Below are positions 24,096 to 35,336 of a stretch of DNA of 64,000 bases, in pieces. Below the pieces are notes generated by a model. It was not told the DNA's origin, did not search any database, and saw only the letters and a program-made list of their open reading frames with translations. Within the stretch, counting starts at the first letter, position 1. Every line of letters starts with the position of its first letter. Where the stretch lies: assembly GCA_963932465.1 (NCBI GenBank), contig OZ010786.1, positions 271,282,411 to 271,346,410 on the forward strand, in the 5' to 3' direction. The translations under genes and the position numbers were made by a program. This DNA comes from Maratus speciosus (Eukaryota > Arthropoda > Arachnida > Araneae > Salticidae).

Positions 24096-24297
24096 ATTAA
24101 ACCATGTTCTTTAATAAAAGTCGTATTAATATCTCTTTCGATATCCTTTCTTTCTTCCTCTCCTCACCTGGGCTCATCGTCCTCTAGTGGTCGCAGTTAG
24201 CATTTTCGAACACAACTTTCTATGTAAATCTTGTTCCTCAGGATATCACAGACCAGCATGTTAAGTTTGTAAACGACCTGTTGAGACACCCTGTATA

Positions 24298-25224
24298 ACT
24301 AGTGGCCTGTATTTCACGATTTTGGTTCATTTCGATGTTACGACTACAAGCTTTGTTTTGATTTCCATATAAATTTACAATTAATTACTTTGCTTGCCTT
24401 ACTTGATGTACTCAAAACAACTTCTAAAGGTGAAAAAGAAATCATTGTTAGATTTTTGTTTTGCACATTTGTAAAAACTGAAATTTTATTTTTTATTTCA
24501 GAAATTTTATTCATTTTTTGCGTGCAAGTGCACTCAGTGTACATTCTTAACGATTTTCAGTTCGGAGCGAAAATATACAACTATTTATAATATTTCAATT
24601 GTATTTGAAAGACAGAGAACAACAAATAACTCTTTTTAGAGATCGTTATCTCTCCGAACTGTTTGTTTGGTTATTAAGATTCTAGCCAAATGTTAAAAGG
24701 GGACAACGTAGTTCCCAGTTCCGGCCTGATTCTATTAATGGTTTGGAATGTTTTTTAAAGAGAAAATTTTGACGTGCTAAGCAACTAAACGATAAAAATT
24801 ACTGTAGCGTCCAAATAAAAAATGGGTATTATTCAGATTTCGGAATAAGAATTTCCGTAATGTTATTTCTTTATTTTAAATATAATATTTGCCGTTTTGA
24901 AAGAAGCTGATGATACTACGGTAATACGTTTAACAGGAAAGAAAGCTTCTATTGCATTTTTCACGTAAAAGTTAAAAGTTTAAAAAATACTTTTTTAAAA
25001 CTTTTTGTGGATGGTTTAAGTGTTGTATTAAATACAGGGTTACTCACATGGGATGTGCACTTCAAGAGGTGATAATAAATTAAGAGAAACAACTTTCGTA
25101 CGGGAAATCTTAGGCGAATTTCACTAATTCATTGAAAAATACAGGGTATTTTAAAGAAAGCGAAACTCCAATATTCAAACATAAAAATGAATCGAGTCAA
25201 ACAGTAAAATTTGATATAAAATCA
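24298..25224. other. Intron 2 sequence, nothing recognised
   Basis: AT-rich intronic sequence. Two short overlapping open frames near 24390-24590 on opposite strands have no recognisable domain. Confidence 0.4.
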
Positions 25225-25510
25225 CATAAATTATTCATTACTTAAAAGATGAATAAAAAATAAAAAGATGTTAAAAATCGAGTACTTTCGACTACTCATT
25301 AGAAATCATCCGGATTTAAAACTTAAAGAGTTGTTACGAAAGCTAATTGTCCATATCTCATTCATGAGTGAGATATGGACAAGTAGCGTTCGTAACAATT
25401 GTTTGAATTTTAAATCCTGATGATGGCTGAGTATTATCCGAAAGTACTCAATTTTTAACATATTTTTAATTGTTTAATCATCTTTTAAATAATGAATGAT
25501 TTATGGTATT
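25225..25510. mobile_element. Foldback element with about 140-bp arms
   Basis: The left arm 25225-25366 and right arm 25369-25510 are imperfect complements centred on a small palindrome, CTCATTCATGAGTGAG. Landmarks are TTGTCCATATCTCA / TGAGATATGGACAA and GAGTACTTTCG / CGAAAGTACTC. No coding content. The right arm belongs to a 318-bp unit that is then tandemly duplicated. Confidence 0.75.
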
Positions 25511-26058
25511 TTGTATTAAAATAGTAAGAATTTTAGCATTCTCAATTAGCTTATTTTTTGTAAAATTTGATTTAGAATATAGGGTACTATTTAGAATAAA
25601 GAGTATTATTTATACAATGGAGAATAGATTTAACATAAAAACATAATTACATTTATTATTTTTAATGGGTCTCAAGTACGCCTCAAGTAATTTATCAAAG
25701 GCGTTTCAAATTATATTATCAGTTACCGGAAAACATGATGATGGCTAAGTATTATCCGAAAGTACTCAATTTTTAACATATTTTTAATTTCTTAGTCATC
25801 TTTTAAATAATGAATGATTTATGGTATTTTGTATTAAAATAGTAAGAATTTTAGCATTCTCAATTAGTTTATTTTTTGTAAAATTTGATTTAGATCTTAG
25901 GGTATTATTTAGAATAAAGAGTATTATTTATACAATGGAGAATAGATTTAACATAAAAATATAATTACATTTATTATTTTTAATGGGTCTCAAGTACCCC
26001 TCAAATAATTTATCAAAAGCGTTTCAAATTATATTATCAGTTACCGGAAAACAAAATA
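25423..26058. repeat. 318-bp tandem duplication
   Basis: Units begin atggctgagtattatccg at 25423 and atggctaagtattatccg at 25741 and end near ttaccggaaaac. They are almost identical over 318 bp, so the duplication looks fairly recent. Only the right arm and flank of the foldback are duplicated, not the left arm. Confidence 0.9.
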
Positions 26059-26337
26059 AATTAAAGTACCTCTACTATTTTTTTTGCTATTGTGCCAGTA
26101 AATCATTGCACATTTTTACGAATAAATTTAAATATATACGATATCCTCATTGACAAAGTAGAATATATTCTTTATTCGCATACCAGTGAGTAAAGATTAA
26201 CTGGCAATGAAACGAAATTAACGTTCAAAATCTAATTACAATAATTTTTAATTCAACTTTATACACTTGGTTCAATACTAAATATGTATCTATGATTTCA
26301 AAAAATTGGAATTATCAGTTTTCTTTTCTTTATTTAG

Positions 26338-26637
26338 GGAGAAAAGCACGCATTCTTGTTGCAACAGCCTGGGGATTGTCAGCAATATTTTCTTTACCCT
26401 CAATTTTCCTAAACTCCAAAGAAGAAGTAAAAGGCATGCCACAGTGTTGGATTGATCTTCAACCGTGGCAATGGCAGCTTTATATCACTTTGGTTGCAAT
26501 TAGTCTGTTTTTCCTACCTGCGTTGATCATTGCAGCTTGCTACACAGTCATTGTTTACACCATATGGACCAATAGCAGAACGATGAGCTACCCAAAAATT
26601 AACAAATCCTCATCAACTGTTGGTGACAGTAAAAAAA
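26338..26637 (+). CDS. CCAPR: CCAP receptor-like GPCR, exon encoding TM4, loop 2, TM5 and loop 3
   Basis: The acceptor is tatttag and the donor is aaa|gtaagt; the exon enters after one base of a Trp codon and exits with one base of a Ser codon. It encodes about 100 residues: RKARILV, TM4 (ATAWGLSAIFSLPSIFL), extracellular loop 2 with the disulfide Cys in GMPQCWIDL, TM5 (LYITLVAISLFFLPALIIAA), and a Ser/Lys-rich start of intracellular loop 3. CWI and FLPALIIAACY are hallmarks of the CCAP receptor group. The preceding frame has no stop close by, but the Trp join fixes the acceptor. Confidence 0.9.
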
Positions 26638-27103
26638 GTAAGTAAAAAAAAAAAATACAATTTAAAGGTCATTAAAATGTAGAGTAGAAAAAGAGTCTTT
26701 TATTAAACATAATAAATGTTCCAGGCATACCATAACTACATATAAATTAATCTAAATTTTTCGTCTTCAGCCATTTATATGTAATAGATCTGATCGTTTA
26801 AAGTTATTAAAGGATATATTTTCTGGTAATGTTATGTTAAATATAAATTTAAATAAATGGGTGTAAAGATTTAATTATTTTAATGAGCATAAGTTGTACG
26901 TCTATTTACAATTTGTGGCATTGTATGTATAATGTACGCTTAAAAGAAAGTAACAATGTGATAAATTTCTCAGTGCTTTATTAATTTGAATATAGCTATA
27001 ATTGAAGCCTGAAGAATCGTACAAAAGTGATATCGTATATTTAAATATACAGACCATGTCAGTTAACCACTTAAAAGACTCACTTTTATCAATACACAGT
27101 CTA

Positions 27104-27362
27104 TTAACCCATTAACTGCCCTGGACGTACATATACGTTTTTAGAAAATGCATGCATCTGTTAAAGGGATGGCGAATTCCAACTATAGCGAGGCAATTTT
27201 CACCACTTGAGCCATTATATATAACAGCCAGTATATATAACATGTGAATTTTCTTACTGTTATTTCAGAAAACTAATATACACCTTCTATAATTTCAGAA
27301 ATATGCGATTTAAGTAAGGCACTGGAGATCGCGCAAGATTTCATCGGCAGTTAAGGGGTTAA
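27104..27362. mobile_element. piggyBac-like MITE (TTAA)
   Basis: TTAACCCATTAACTGCC at the left and GGCAGTTAAGGGGTTAA at the right are inverted around a 259-bp non-coding unit with TTAA at both ends. The right TTAA (27359-27362) is also the left end of the next element, so the two insertions share one target sequence. Confidence 0.8.
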
Positions 27363-27610
27363 CCCGAGAGTAGTCGCGTCTTTTTTTAGAACGCTAGTAG
27401 TCGCGCTCGGTCTATTTGCCGCCGTTCCCGTTTGGCCGAAAAAACAGAGGAAAATTGCCAGTGTTACTGGAAGATCGAAAACGGCGAAAATAAGGGGGGA
27501 AATATCGCTTAAATGCGAAAAGATAAACGTTATAGCAATTAGCATGAATTTACGTTAAGTATATATTTGGTTAACATTTAAATAAATGTTTAATAACTTT
27601 TTTTTCCCCT

Positions 27611-28727
27611 CAAAATTTGTAAAAATGATAAAAACTATTATAAAAACTAGCAAAATTTGTAAAGATTCAATGAATAACAAATTAAAACAAATTTTCAGTT
27701 ATAAATTTGAAATAGTGATACATATTTTTCGAAAGGACAGCAGCGCAGTCAGGTTGGTTTTAACGGTGGTCCGGCACTAGGAGCTAATTAAAGTTGAAAA
27801 ATTGCATTTCTAATATTTTTTTCTTACCATATCTATACAAATATTAAAAAAATGAGATAAAATAACTACTAATTTGAAATTATTAATATAACAACAGTAG
27901 CTACTTTTTTTTTTCTTTCCGTTGAGTCGTTTTTGTGTGTGCAACTTTAGAGATTTGACAATTCAATACTTTTTCTCAAGTGAAAATATATGAACCAAAT
28001 GATAATATATGCATGAAAATATACGGACATATTTCAGGGTGAAGCAGCGTTCTTTTTTCATCCTTCTGGGTATGAACTTCGTATACATGAAGTAAATAAT
28101 AAGTAATAATTTAATAAAATCCAATATTTTATTTCTATAAATTTCCACTGTTTTTTTTTTTTTTTTTTGCAAAATTTGTAAAAATGATAAAAATTGTTAT
28201 ATAAACTGACTGAATTTGTAAAGATACAATGGATAACAAATTAAAACCATATTTCAGTTATAAATTTGAAATCGTAATTCATATTTTTTGAAAGGACAGC
28301 AGCGAAGTCGGGTTGGTTTTAACAGTGGTCCGGCACTAGGAGCTAATTGAAATTGAGAAAAATACATTTCTAATATATTTTTCTTACCATATCTATCTAT
28401 ACATATAATAAAAAACGGAAATAAAATAACTACTAATTTGAAATTATTAATGTAACAGTAGTAGCTACTTTTTTTTTTTTTTTTTTCGTTGAGTCGTTTT
28501 TGTGTGTGCAACTTTAGAGATTTCATAATTCAATACTTTATCTCAAATGAAAATATATGAACCAAATGAAAATATATGCATGAAAATAAATGAAACAAAT
28601 GAAAATATACGGAGTTATCCCAGGGTAGGGCAGCGTTCTTTTTTCACCCTTCTGGGTACGAGCTTCGTATATATGAAGTAAATAATAAATAATAATTTAT
28701 TAAAATTAAATATTTTATTTGTATAAA
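27611..28727. repeat. 558-bp tandem duplication
   Basis: Copies start caaaatttgtaaaaatgata at 27611 and 28169. They share collinear landmarks such as aaaggacagcagcg, gtggtccggcactaggagc and ttgagtcgtttttgtgtgtg, with clear divergence, so the duplication is older than the one at 25423. The poly-T runs differ in length between copies. Confidence 0.85.
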
Positions 28728-28905
28728 TTTTCACTGTGGATTTTAATCCCACTTACGGATAAATAATTTTAAAGAACCGAACTGACAAAAGGTTCATTTT
28801 GATTGTACCGCTTCATTTAATTAAAATAAATATACATTTGTGCATATCAATTCATGCTCTGAATAATTCACTTAAAACTTTTTTCTTACAATACATAGCA
28901 AAATA

Positions 28906-29082
28906 TTAAAAACATGAAGATAGGAAACTTTCTGATTCTTCATTATCAGTTTCCTCATCTTCGTTTAGAATTAAATTATTATCTTCCTCTGGTGAACTTC
29001 CTTCATCACTAATGTAATCGTCTTCTAAATTATCAAAAAGTTTTAGAGCTTCTTGAATAGTTAAAAACTGTTTACGAGACAT
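28906..29082 (-). pseudogene. piggyBac-like transposase N-terminal fragment
   Basis: A 58-codon minus-strand frame starts MSRKQFLTIQEALKLF and continues with a strongly acidic tract (Asp/Glu runs such as NEDEETDNEESES). piggyBac-type transposases typically begin with a short LTxxEIxxLLxx helix followed by an acidic stretch, and this fits. The frame ends in a stop where the rest of the transposase should begin. I chose the ATG at 29082 over the upstream F/S-rich extension, which reads through low-complexity sequence. Confidence 0.5.
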
Positions 29083-29785
29083 TGTTAAAATAATCAAATA
29101 GTCTATGAGAAAAATATCAGAAAGAGAAAAAGAGAGAGAGAGCAAACGGAAGAGACTCCGCGAACCCTTCTTCCGCCTTCCAGGAAATTCGGGGGGATGG
29201 GAATGAAGAATGGGTAGGAAGAAAAAAAAAAACAACTAACGCTGGTGATCGCACGCCGATCATTCAGACCGAATTTAACTTTAAAAAGCTATAAAATCCT
29301 GACAAAACACAGGAATGACTTGTAATTTCTGTAAACAGAAGGTCGAACAGTGAAGGTCAGCTATGCGGCATCCCACCATTGTAACTTTAAGGGGAGATGG
29401 GTTTTAGGAAGATATACGAATTTTGGCGGGGAAAAGACCAACGCGCGACTAATAACGGGTAAAAAAGTCTTTAATTAGTATTTTCACTATCCTTTCTGAA
29501 CTTGGAAATTTATTTTATATAGATTTAGGGAAAGATAGTTTTTCTAAAAACTTACACATGCATAAGAAAAGCCACATATCACGTCGATTTTGGAAAAAAA
29601 ATACTACTTGTTCGATTAGCTGGCTAACGAGATAGGTTACGATTAAGCTAATAAAGAGTGCACAAGATGAATGTACTTGTAATTAAATAGCACACTGTCC
29701 ATTATTATGAAACAAATCTTGAAAGATCTGGAGTCCATCAACTTGTAGGATGAAACAAGTGGCCCATTTCTCCACGAGATGATAA

Positions 29786-30165
29786 ATACCATGGAGGAAA
29801 GAGACAATGGAGATTCAGTATGCCATAAAAAGGTTTAAAATATGAAACCATTTATCGCTCAAATTTAAACGTCCACAATAGGCCCAAACAAAACAATCAC
29901 CTGGAACAGGGAACGAATTCTTTGACATCATGCGCGAATTTTTTTCTCGAAATGAAAGTGATATGCTTATTTTTAAGCATTCTAAAGCAGCATTCCATTG
30001 TATTATAAATAAAAAAATGTATTATTAAAAGTTTTCTTCTTTTTTCGTGAAAGAACGTGCTCGTGTTTGGGCCTACTGTAGCGGATTTTAGGGTTACTTT
30101 TTTGGCGCCACCTCCAGCCACCTTACTCCATCTCCATCTATCTCTTTCCTCCATGGATAAATACC
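29786..30165. mobile_element. Foldback element with about 35 to 100-bp paired blocks
   Basis: TAAATACCATGGAGGAAAGAG near 29786 pairs with CTCTTTCCTCCATGGATAAA near 30145, and AATAGGCCCAAAC near 29877 pairs with GTTTGGGCCTAC near 30067. The blocks are nested in the right order for a hairpin. No recognisable coding content. Confidence 0.6.
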
Positions 30166-30380
30166 GACAGCAAAAAAATCCTTTGTTTTCGTTTATAGAC
30201 GACGATAATATCCGAGAAATAATTGCAGAATGATTCAGCACGCAATAAAAGGCTTTTTTCGCCGACAGTATTCATCGTCTCGTGGACAAATGGGACACTT
30301 GTTACAATCGAGACAGTGATTATATATAGACAGTTGAGGATTTGTTGCACAACAATGCACAGATACTCTTTGCTGACAGG

Positions 30381-31511
30381 TACAGTCGTGGAGGGTGGGG
30401 GGGGGGGTAAGCACCTCCTACTAACTCTGCAACAAATTCCTGTAGAAAACAGTTACTGGTACCAAACGATTGGAAATTAAATCTACATTTAAATGATGCA
30501 TATAAAAATTGCTTAGGGAGGGGGCATCTACACATCAAAACGAACCCAAACTTTGTTTTTTTTTTCAATAGCAATACCCAAGTTTGACACCATAAATAAA
30601 TTCTACACCAATTATCCTAAAAACGAATTTTCATGAAATTCGTAGAGTATTAGACGTAGAGTAGTTTCAGATAAATTAATTATTTTAAAATGAGCCCATT
30701 TTAGGGGGTGTATCCAAATTGAAGTTCAGTACTCGGTTGTTGAAATGCTACAGAATGACTATCTCTATTCTATTAATGTATTATATATCGCCATTAGTAC
30801 CATTTCACTCGCTTAATATGTTTCGACTATTGTCAACCCAAATGTTTCAATAAAATGAGTAAAATATATTTTTTTCGAATTATGCTTTTATGCTCGTCAT
30901 AGACTGTCCTTTAAACCATCAGTTTGACGTTTTTTAATAATAAATCAAAAACTACTTGAAAGAAAAATTTGAATTTGGAGAATTCACAATAAATATATTG
31001 AGAATCTATCAAAAATACTGTAGGTTGCAATTAATATATTTTTCGAGTATTAATTTCATAATTCATAATTAATGTGAAATTTTTAAAATTTTTAAAATTA
31101 TAAATTCATTGTATTTATGTTTGGGTTTTTTAGTATTATAACCACACACAAAATTATAACATTAGGATTATAATTTCAGGAGATATTAATAAAAATATGG
31201 AAAAATATGAATATGTAGTTTAACATTAGCTCTAAAGTTTGAATGTTTATAATTCAAAAACGTGCCATCCAATTTACTTGAAATTTCGTTTCTGGGAATA
31301 GTTTGAACCCAAGATTTAAAATATACTGTCAAAATTGTTAAAAAATATGTTTGGCGTTGTGGTTTTGATTTATAGATGCTCTCCTCAGCAAATTTTATAT
31401 ACATCATTTAAAAGTAGACTTTATTTCCGATCGTTTGGTACCAGTAAAGTTGTTCCATTATAATTAGTTGCAGAATTAGCAGGATTATTTACTTTTCCCC
31501 CCAAGACTGTA
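30381..31511. mobile_element. TA-flanked non-autonomous transposon, copy 1
   Basis: TACAGTCGTGGAGGG with a G run at the left and a C run with AAGACTGTA at the right form the ends. Inverted subterminal blocks follow, for example GTTACTGGTACCAAACGAT against ATCGTTTGGTACCAGTAA. A second copy lies at about 59704-60815. TA borders and the TACAGT-type tip suggest a Tc1/mariner-type non-autonomous family about 1.1 kb long. No transposase is visible. Confidence 0.8.
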
Positions 31512-31829
31512 CAGTATACATTGATCTCGTACGCTCTTGTATATTAGTTTTACTGACTAATTAGTTATAACTGACAATGTCAATATATTTACGCACATAA
31601 TAATACCTACGCACAAGTCTTTAATTTATACAAATGTACATGTATTTAAACTAATAAACAACTGCATAAACCTATAGCAGTCCTACATACGCATAGGTGC
31701 TTCTAATAATTTCAATGCTTTATTTATGATACTGATTGAGTTACAAGAAGTTATACGCAAATTTTTCATTTAAAAACATTAAATTTCATGAAATAAAATG
31801 TAATTTAAACTGTGTATTTTTCCTTTTAG

Positions 31830-31961
31830 GTTGTGTCAATAAAAGTAAAAGTAGCAGCAATAATACTGACTGCGATGTAGACAGAAAGCGTGCTAGCTCC
31901 AGAGGCATCATACCACGAGCAAAGATCAAAACAGTCAAGATGACATTCGTGATTGTTTTCG
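31830..31961 (+). CDS. CCAPR: CCAP receptor-like GPCR, exon encoding end of loop 3 and start of TM6
   Basis: The acceptor is tccttttag and the donor is ttcg|gtaaat, entering and leaving with split codons (Ser and Val). It encodes 44 residues: a variable Ser/Asn/Lys-rich stretch, then RASSRGIIPRAKIKTVKMT, which is nearly invariant in arthropod CCAP receptors and is the single best family identifier in the window, then the start of TM6 (FVIVF). Confidence 0.92.
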
Positions 31962-32412
31962 GTAAATTTTAAATATGCTACTAAAAAGACTTGTTTGTTT
32001 TTGCTCAGATAAGAAAAAGAATAGGGTAATCGGAAAAATATGTAGTTCGAATCTGCAGGGGCAGTTATAAAATGGGAACATATTACGATTTATTGGGTTA
32101 ATGTATTTCAAAAGAAATAAGTGATTGCGGTTTGCTTTCATAGTTTTTATTTTATTCACTTTTTGACTTTAATATCATTTAAAAGAGATGTCAAGTTAGG
32201 GAAAATTGCTTTTATGAAAAGTTAAATTACTTGTAACCGAAACCAGTACGCAAGTTTACCAGTAATGTATAGTAAACGCTCAAGAAGTAGCCAACGCTCA
32301 ACAAATGTTTTTGATGAGTCAATGCTTTTATTGGTCATAAACATCTGTATTTATACGCTCTTTCTTCGGAAGAAAACATACAATTTTCCATATCCTGTTA
32401 CCCTTCGTAGCT
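31962..32412. other. Intron 4 start, nothing recognised
   Basis: AT-rich intronic sequence between exon 4 and the tandem-repeat element. Confidence 0.4.
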
Positions 32413-32460
32413 TTTTAGCTCACAGGCTATCAAAGCCTGAGAGCTAATGTGCCCGCCCGT

Positions 32461-32522
32461 TCTGTATGTATGTATGTATGTACGTACGTACGTATGTATG
32501 TATGTATGTATGTATGTACGTA
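32461..32522. repeat. (TATG)n/(TACG)n microsatellite
   Basis: TATG repeats interrupted by a short block of TACG repeats, immediately before the satellite array. Confidence 0.95.
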
Positions 32523-32544
32523 ACGCGATAACTCTTGATAGAAA

Positions 32545-35270
32545 CTTTCGATTTGCTTCAAAATTTTTTCATAGGTTGATTGTGATAAGGCGCTTCCCTG
32601 ATTAGTTTTGGGAGTTCATTGGTTAAGGATAAAGGGGGGAAAACGGGGTTAGTCCACCCCCCTTAATTCAGATAAATGGGTTTTTCATGCAGAATCATTC
32701 GATTTGCTGCGAATTTGGTATACCGGTTTATTATTTTAAGGAACTTCCCTGATTAGTTTTGGGAGTTCATTGGTTAAGGATAAAGGGGGAAAAGGGGGGT
32801 TAGTCCACCCCCTTAATTCAGATAAATAGGTTTTTCATGCAGAATCATTCGATTTGCTCCGAATTTGGTATACCGGTTTATTATGTTAAGGAACTTCCCT
32901 GATTAGTTTTGGGGGTTCATTGGTTAAGGATAAAGGGGGAAAAGTGGGGTTAGTTCACCCCTTTTAATTCAGATAAATGGGTTTTTCATGCAGAATGGTT
33001 CGATTTGCTCCGAAATTGGTATACCGGTTTATTATGTTCAGGAACTTCCCTGATTAGTTTTGGGAGTTCATTGGTTAAGAATAAAGGGGGAAAAAGGGGG
33101 GCTAGTCCACCCTCTTAATTCAGATAAATGGGTTTTTCATGCAGAATGATTCGATTTGCTCCGAATTTGGTATACCGGTTTATTATGTTAAGGAACTTCT
33201 CTGATTCGTTTTGGGGGTTCATTGGTTAACCCTTTCCGGCACAGGCAATTTTCGTTGTAAAATGATGAAATGATTGACTGGCACCGGAATTTTAAAACGA
33301 CTTTTTTATATATAAAAAACATGTTATTTTACATGTTGATTGTAAAAGGAAAATTTTACTAAAATATTATTGGTGGCGTCCGTAAGTTTGGAATAAAAAT
33401 TAGGTATCCCGACCCGGGCACACTGTGCCGGAAAGGGTTAAGGATAAAGGGGGAAAAGGGAGGTTAGCCCGCCCCTTTTAATTTAGATAAATGGGATTTC
33501 ATGCAGAATGATTCGATTTGCTCCGACGTTGGTATTCCGGTTTATTATGTTAAGGGACTTCCCTGATTAATTTTGGGGGTTCATTGGTTAAGGATAAATG
33601 AGGGGAAAACGGAGTTAGTCCACCCCCTTAATTCAGATAAATGGGTTTTTCATGTTGAATCATTCGATTTGCTCCGAATTTGGTATACCGGTTTATTATG
33701 TTAAGGAACTTCCTTATTAGTTTGGGGTTCATTGGTTAAGGATAAAGGGGGAAAAGGGGGGTTAGTCCACCCCCTTAATTCAGATAAATTGATTTTTCAT
33801 GCAGAATCATTCGCTTTCCTCCGAATTTGTTATACCGGTTTATTATGTTAAGGAACATCCCTGATTAGTTTTGGGGGTTCATTGATTAAGGTAAAGGGGG
33901 AAAGGGGGGGTTAGTCCACCCCCCTTAATTCAGATAAATGGGTTTTTCATGCTGAATCATTCGATTTGCTCCGAATTTGGTATAAAGGTTTATTATGTTA
34001 AGGAACTTCCTTATTAGTTTGGGGTTCATTGGTTAAGGATAAAGGGGGAAAAGGGGGTTAGTCCACCCCCTTAATTCAGATAAATGGTTTTTTCATGCAC
34101 AATCTTTCGATTTGCTCCGAATTTGATATACCGGTTTATTACGTTAAGGAACTTCCCTGATTAATTTTGGGAGTTCATTGGTTAGGGATAAAGGGGGAAA
34201 AGCAGGGTTAGTCCACCCCCCTTAATTCAGATAAATGGGTTTTTCATGCAGAATCATTCGATTTGCTCCGAATTTGGTATATCGGTTTATTATGTTAAGT
34301 AACTTCCCTGATTAGTTTTGGGGGTTCATTGGTTAATGATAAAAGGGGAAAAGGGGGATTAGTTCACCCCTTTTAATTCAGATAAATGGGTTTTTCATGC
34401 AGAATGGTTCGATTTCCTCCGAATTTGGTATACCGGTTTATTATGTTAAGGAACTTTCCTGATTAGTTTTGGGGGTTCATTGGTTAAGAATAAAGGGGGA
34501 AAAGGGGGGCTAGTCCACCCCTTTAATTCAGATAAATGGGTTTTTCATGCAGAATGATTCGATTTGCTCCGAATTTATTATACCGGTTTATTATGTTAAG
34601 GAACTTCCCTGATTAGTTTTGGGGGTTCATTGGTTAAGAATAAAGGGGGAAAAGGGGGCTAGTCCACCCCTTTTAATTCAGATAAATGGGTTTTTCATGC
34701 AGAATGGTTCGATTTGCTCTGAATTTGGTATACCGGTTTATTATGTTAAGGAACTTCCCTGATTAGTTTTGGGGGTTCATTGGTTAAGAATAAAGGGGGA
34801 AAAGGGGGCCTAGTCCACCCCTTTAATTCAGATAAATGGGTTTTTCATGCAGAATTATTCGATTTGCTCCGAATTTATTATACCAGTTTATTATGTTAAG
34901 GAACTTCCCTGATTAGTTTTGGTGGCTCATTGGTTAAGGATAAAGGGGGAAAAGGGAGGTTAGACCGCCCCCCTTAATTTATATAAACGGGTTTTTCATG
35001 CAGAATTATTCGCTTACTCCAAATTTGGTATACCTGTTTATTATGTTAAGGAGCTTCCCTGATTCGTTTTGGCGATTCATTGGTTAAGGATAAAGGGGGG
35101 CTAGTCCACCCCCTTAATTTAGATAAATGTTTTTTTTTTTGCAGGATAATTCGATTTGCTCCTAATTTGGTATACCGGATTATTATGATAAGGAGCTTCC
35201 CGGATTAGATTTGGAGGTTCACTGGTTAAGTATAAAGGTGGAAACGGGGGCTAATTCCCCTTCACTTATT
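32545..35270. repeat. Satellite array, 17 monomers of about 150 bp
   Basis: The phrase TTCCCTGATT or a close variant recurs at 32594, 32745, 32895, 33046, 33197, 33559, 33710, 33857, 34007, 34153, 34304, 34455, 34605, 34755, 34905, 35055 and 35197. Spacing is 142-151 bp, except one 362-bp step explained exactly by an inserted MITE. Each monomer has a G/C-rich core (aagggggaaaagg...gttagtccaccccc) and a conserved part (cgatttgctccgaatttgg, ataccggtttatta). Edge monomers are the most diverged. There is no coding content. Confidence 0.97.
33226..33441. mobile_element. piggyBac-like MITE inserted in a satellite monomer
   Basis: TTAACCCTTTCCGGCACAG and CTGTGCCGGAAAGGGTTAA are perfect inverted ends of a 216-bp unit with TTAA at both borders. 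Removing 212 bp restores the monomer phrase attggttaaggataaag seen in neighbouring monomers and restores the 150-bp period. The empty site is therefore visible in the same array, and the TTAA duplication is directly demonstrated. Confidence 0.95.
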
Positions 35271-35336
35271 TTTTTGAGGGCATTATTCTTTAAAATAAGA
35301 GTATAATATACAATTAGTGTGAATAGCCTGTGAGCT

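Larger units (their letters stand above)
22746..24297 (+). mobile_element. mariner/IS630-superfamily transposon, inactive
   Basis: The ends TATACAGGGTGTCTG at the left and acaccctgtata at the right are inverted. The terminal repeats run inward for over 100 bp (cgtttacaaacttaacatgctgg..., then ...gttgtgttcgaaaatgc...). The left repeat contains a 95-bp tandem duplication (22781-22875 and 22876-22970) that the right end lacks. The interior encodes a frameshifted transposase. It sits in receptor intron 2. Confidence 0.85.
27359..29463 (-). mobile_element. piggyBac-like element, deleted and internally duplicated
   Basis: The left end TTAACCCGAGAGTAGTCGCG pairs imperfectly with the right end CGCGACTAATAACGGGTAAA; the right TTAA seems mutated to TAAA. 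The interior holds a 558-bp tandem duplication at the left and the N-terminal part of a transposase-like reading frame on the minus strand near the right. The catalytic core is missing. It lies in receptor intron 3, antisense to the receptor. Confidence 0.6.
32417..35336. mobile_element. Helentron/HINE-like element carrying a satellite array
   Basis: AGCTCACAGGCTAT (32417-32430) and its exact complement ATAGCCTGTGAGCT (35323-35336) bracket a 2.9-kb unit. Inside, in order, are a short hairpin (GCTCACAGGCT / AGCCTGAGAGC, 32418-32444), a (TATG/TACG)n microsatellite (32461-32522) and seventeen 150-bp tandem monomers. Subterminal inverted repeats, a stem-loop, a microsatellite and an array of about 150-bp repeats are the published layout of HINE/DINE-1 elements. 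The Helentron assignment is inference, and the true tips lie outside the subterminal repeats. Confidence 0.6.

Noticed and set aside
32545..35270. CRISPR-like regular repeats
   Set aside because: Monomers of 150 bp abut directly without unique spacers; this is a eukaryotic tandem satellite.
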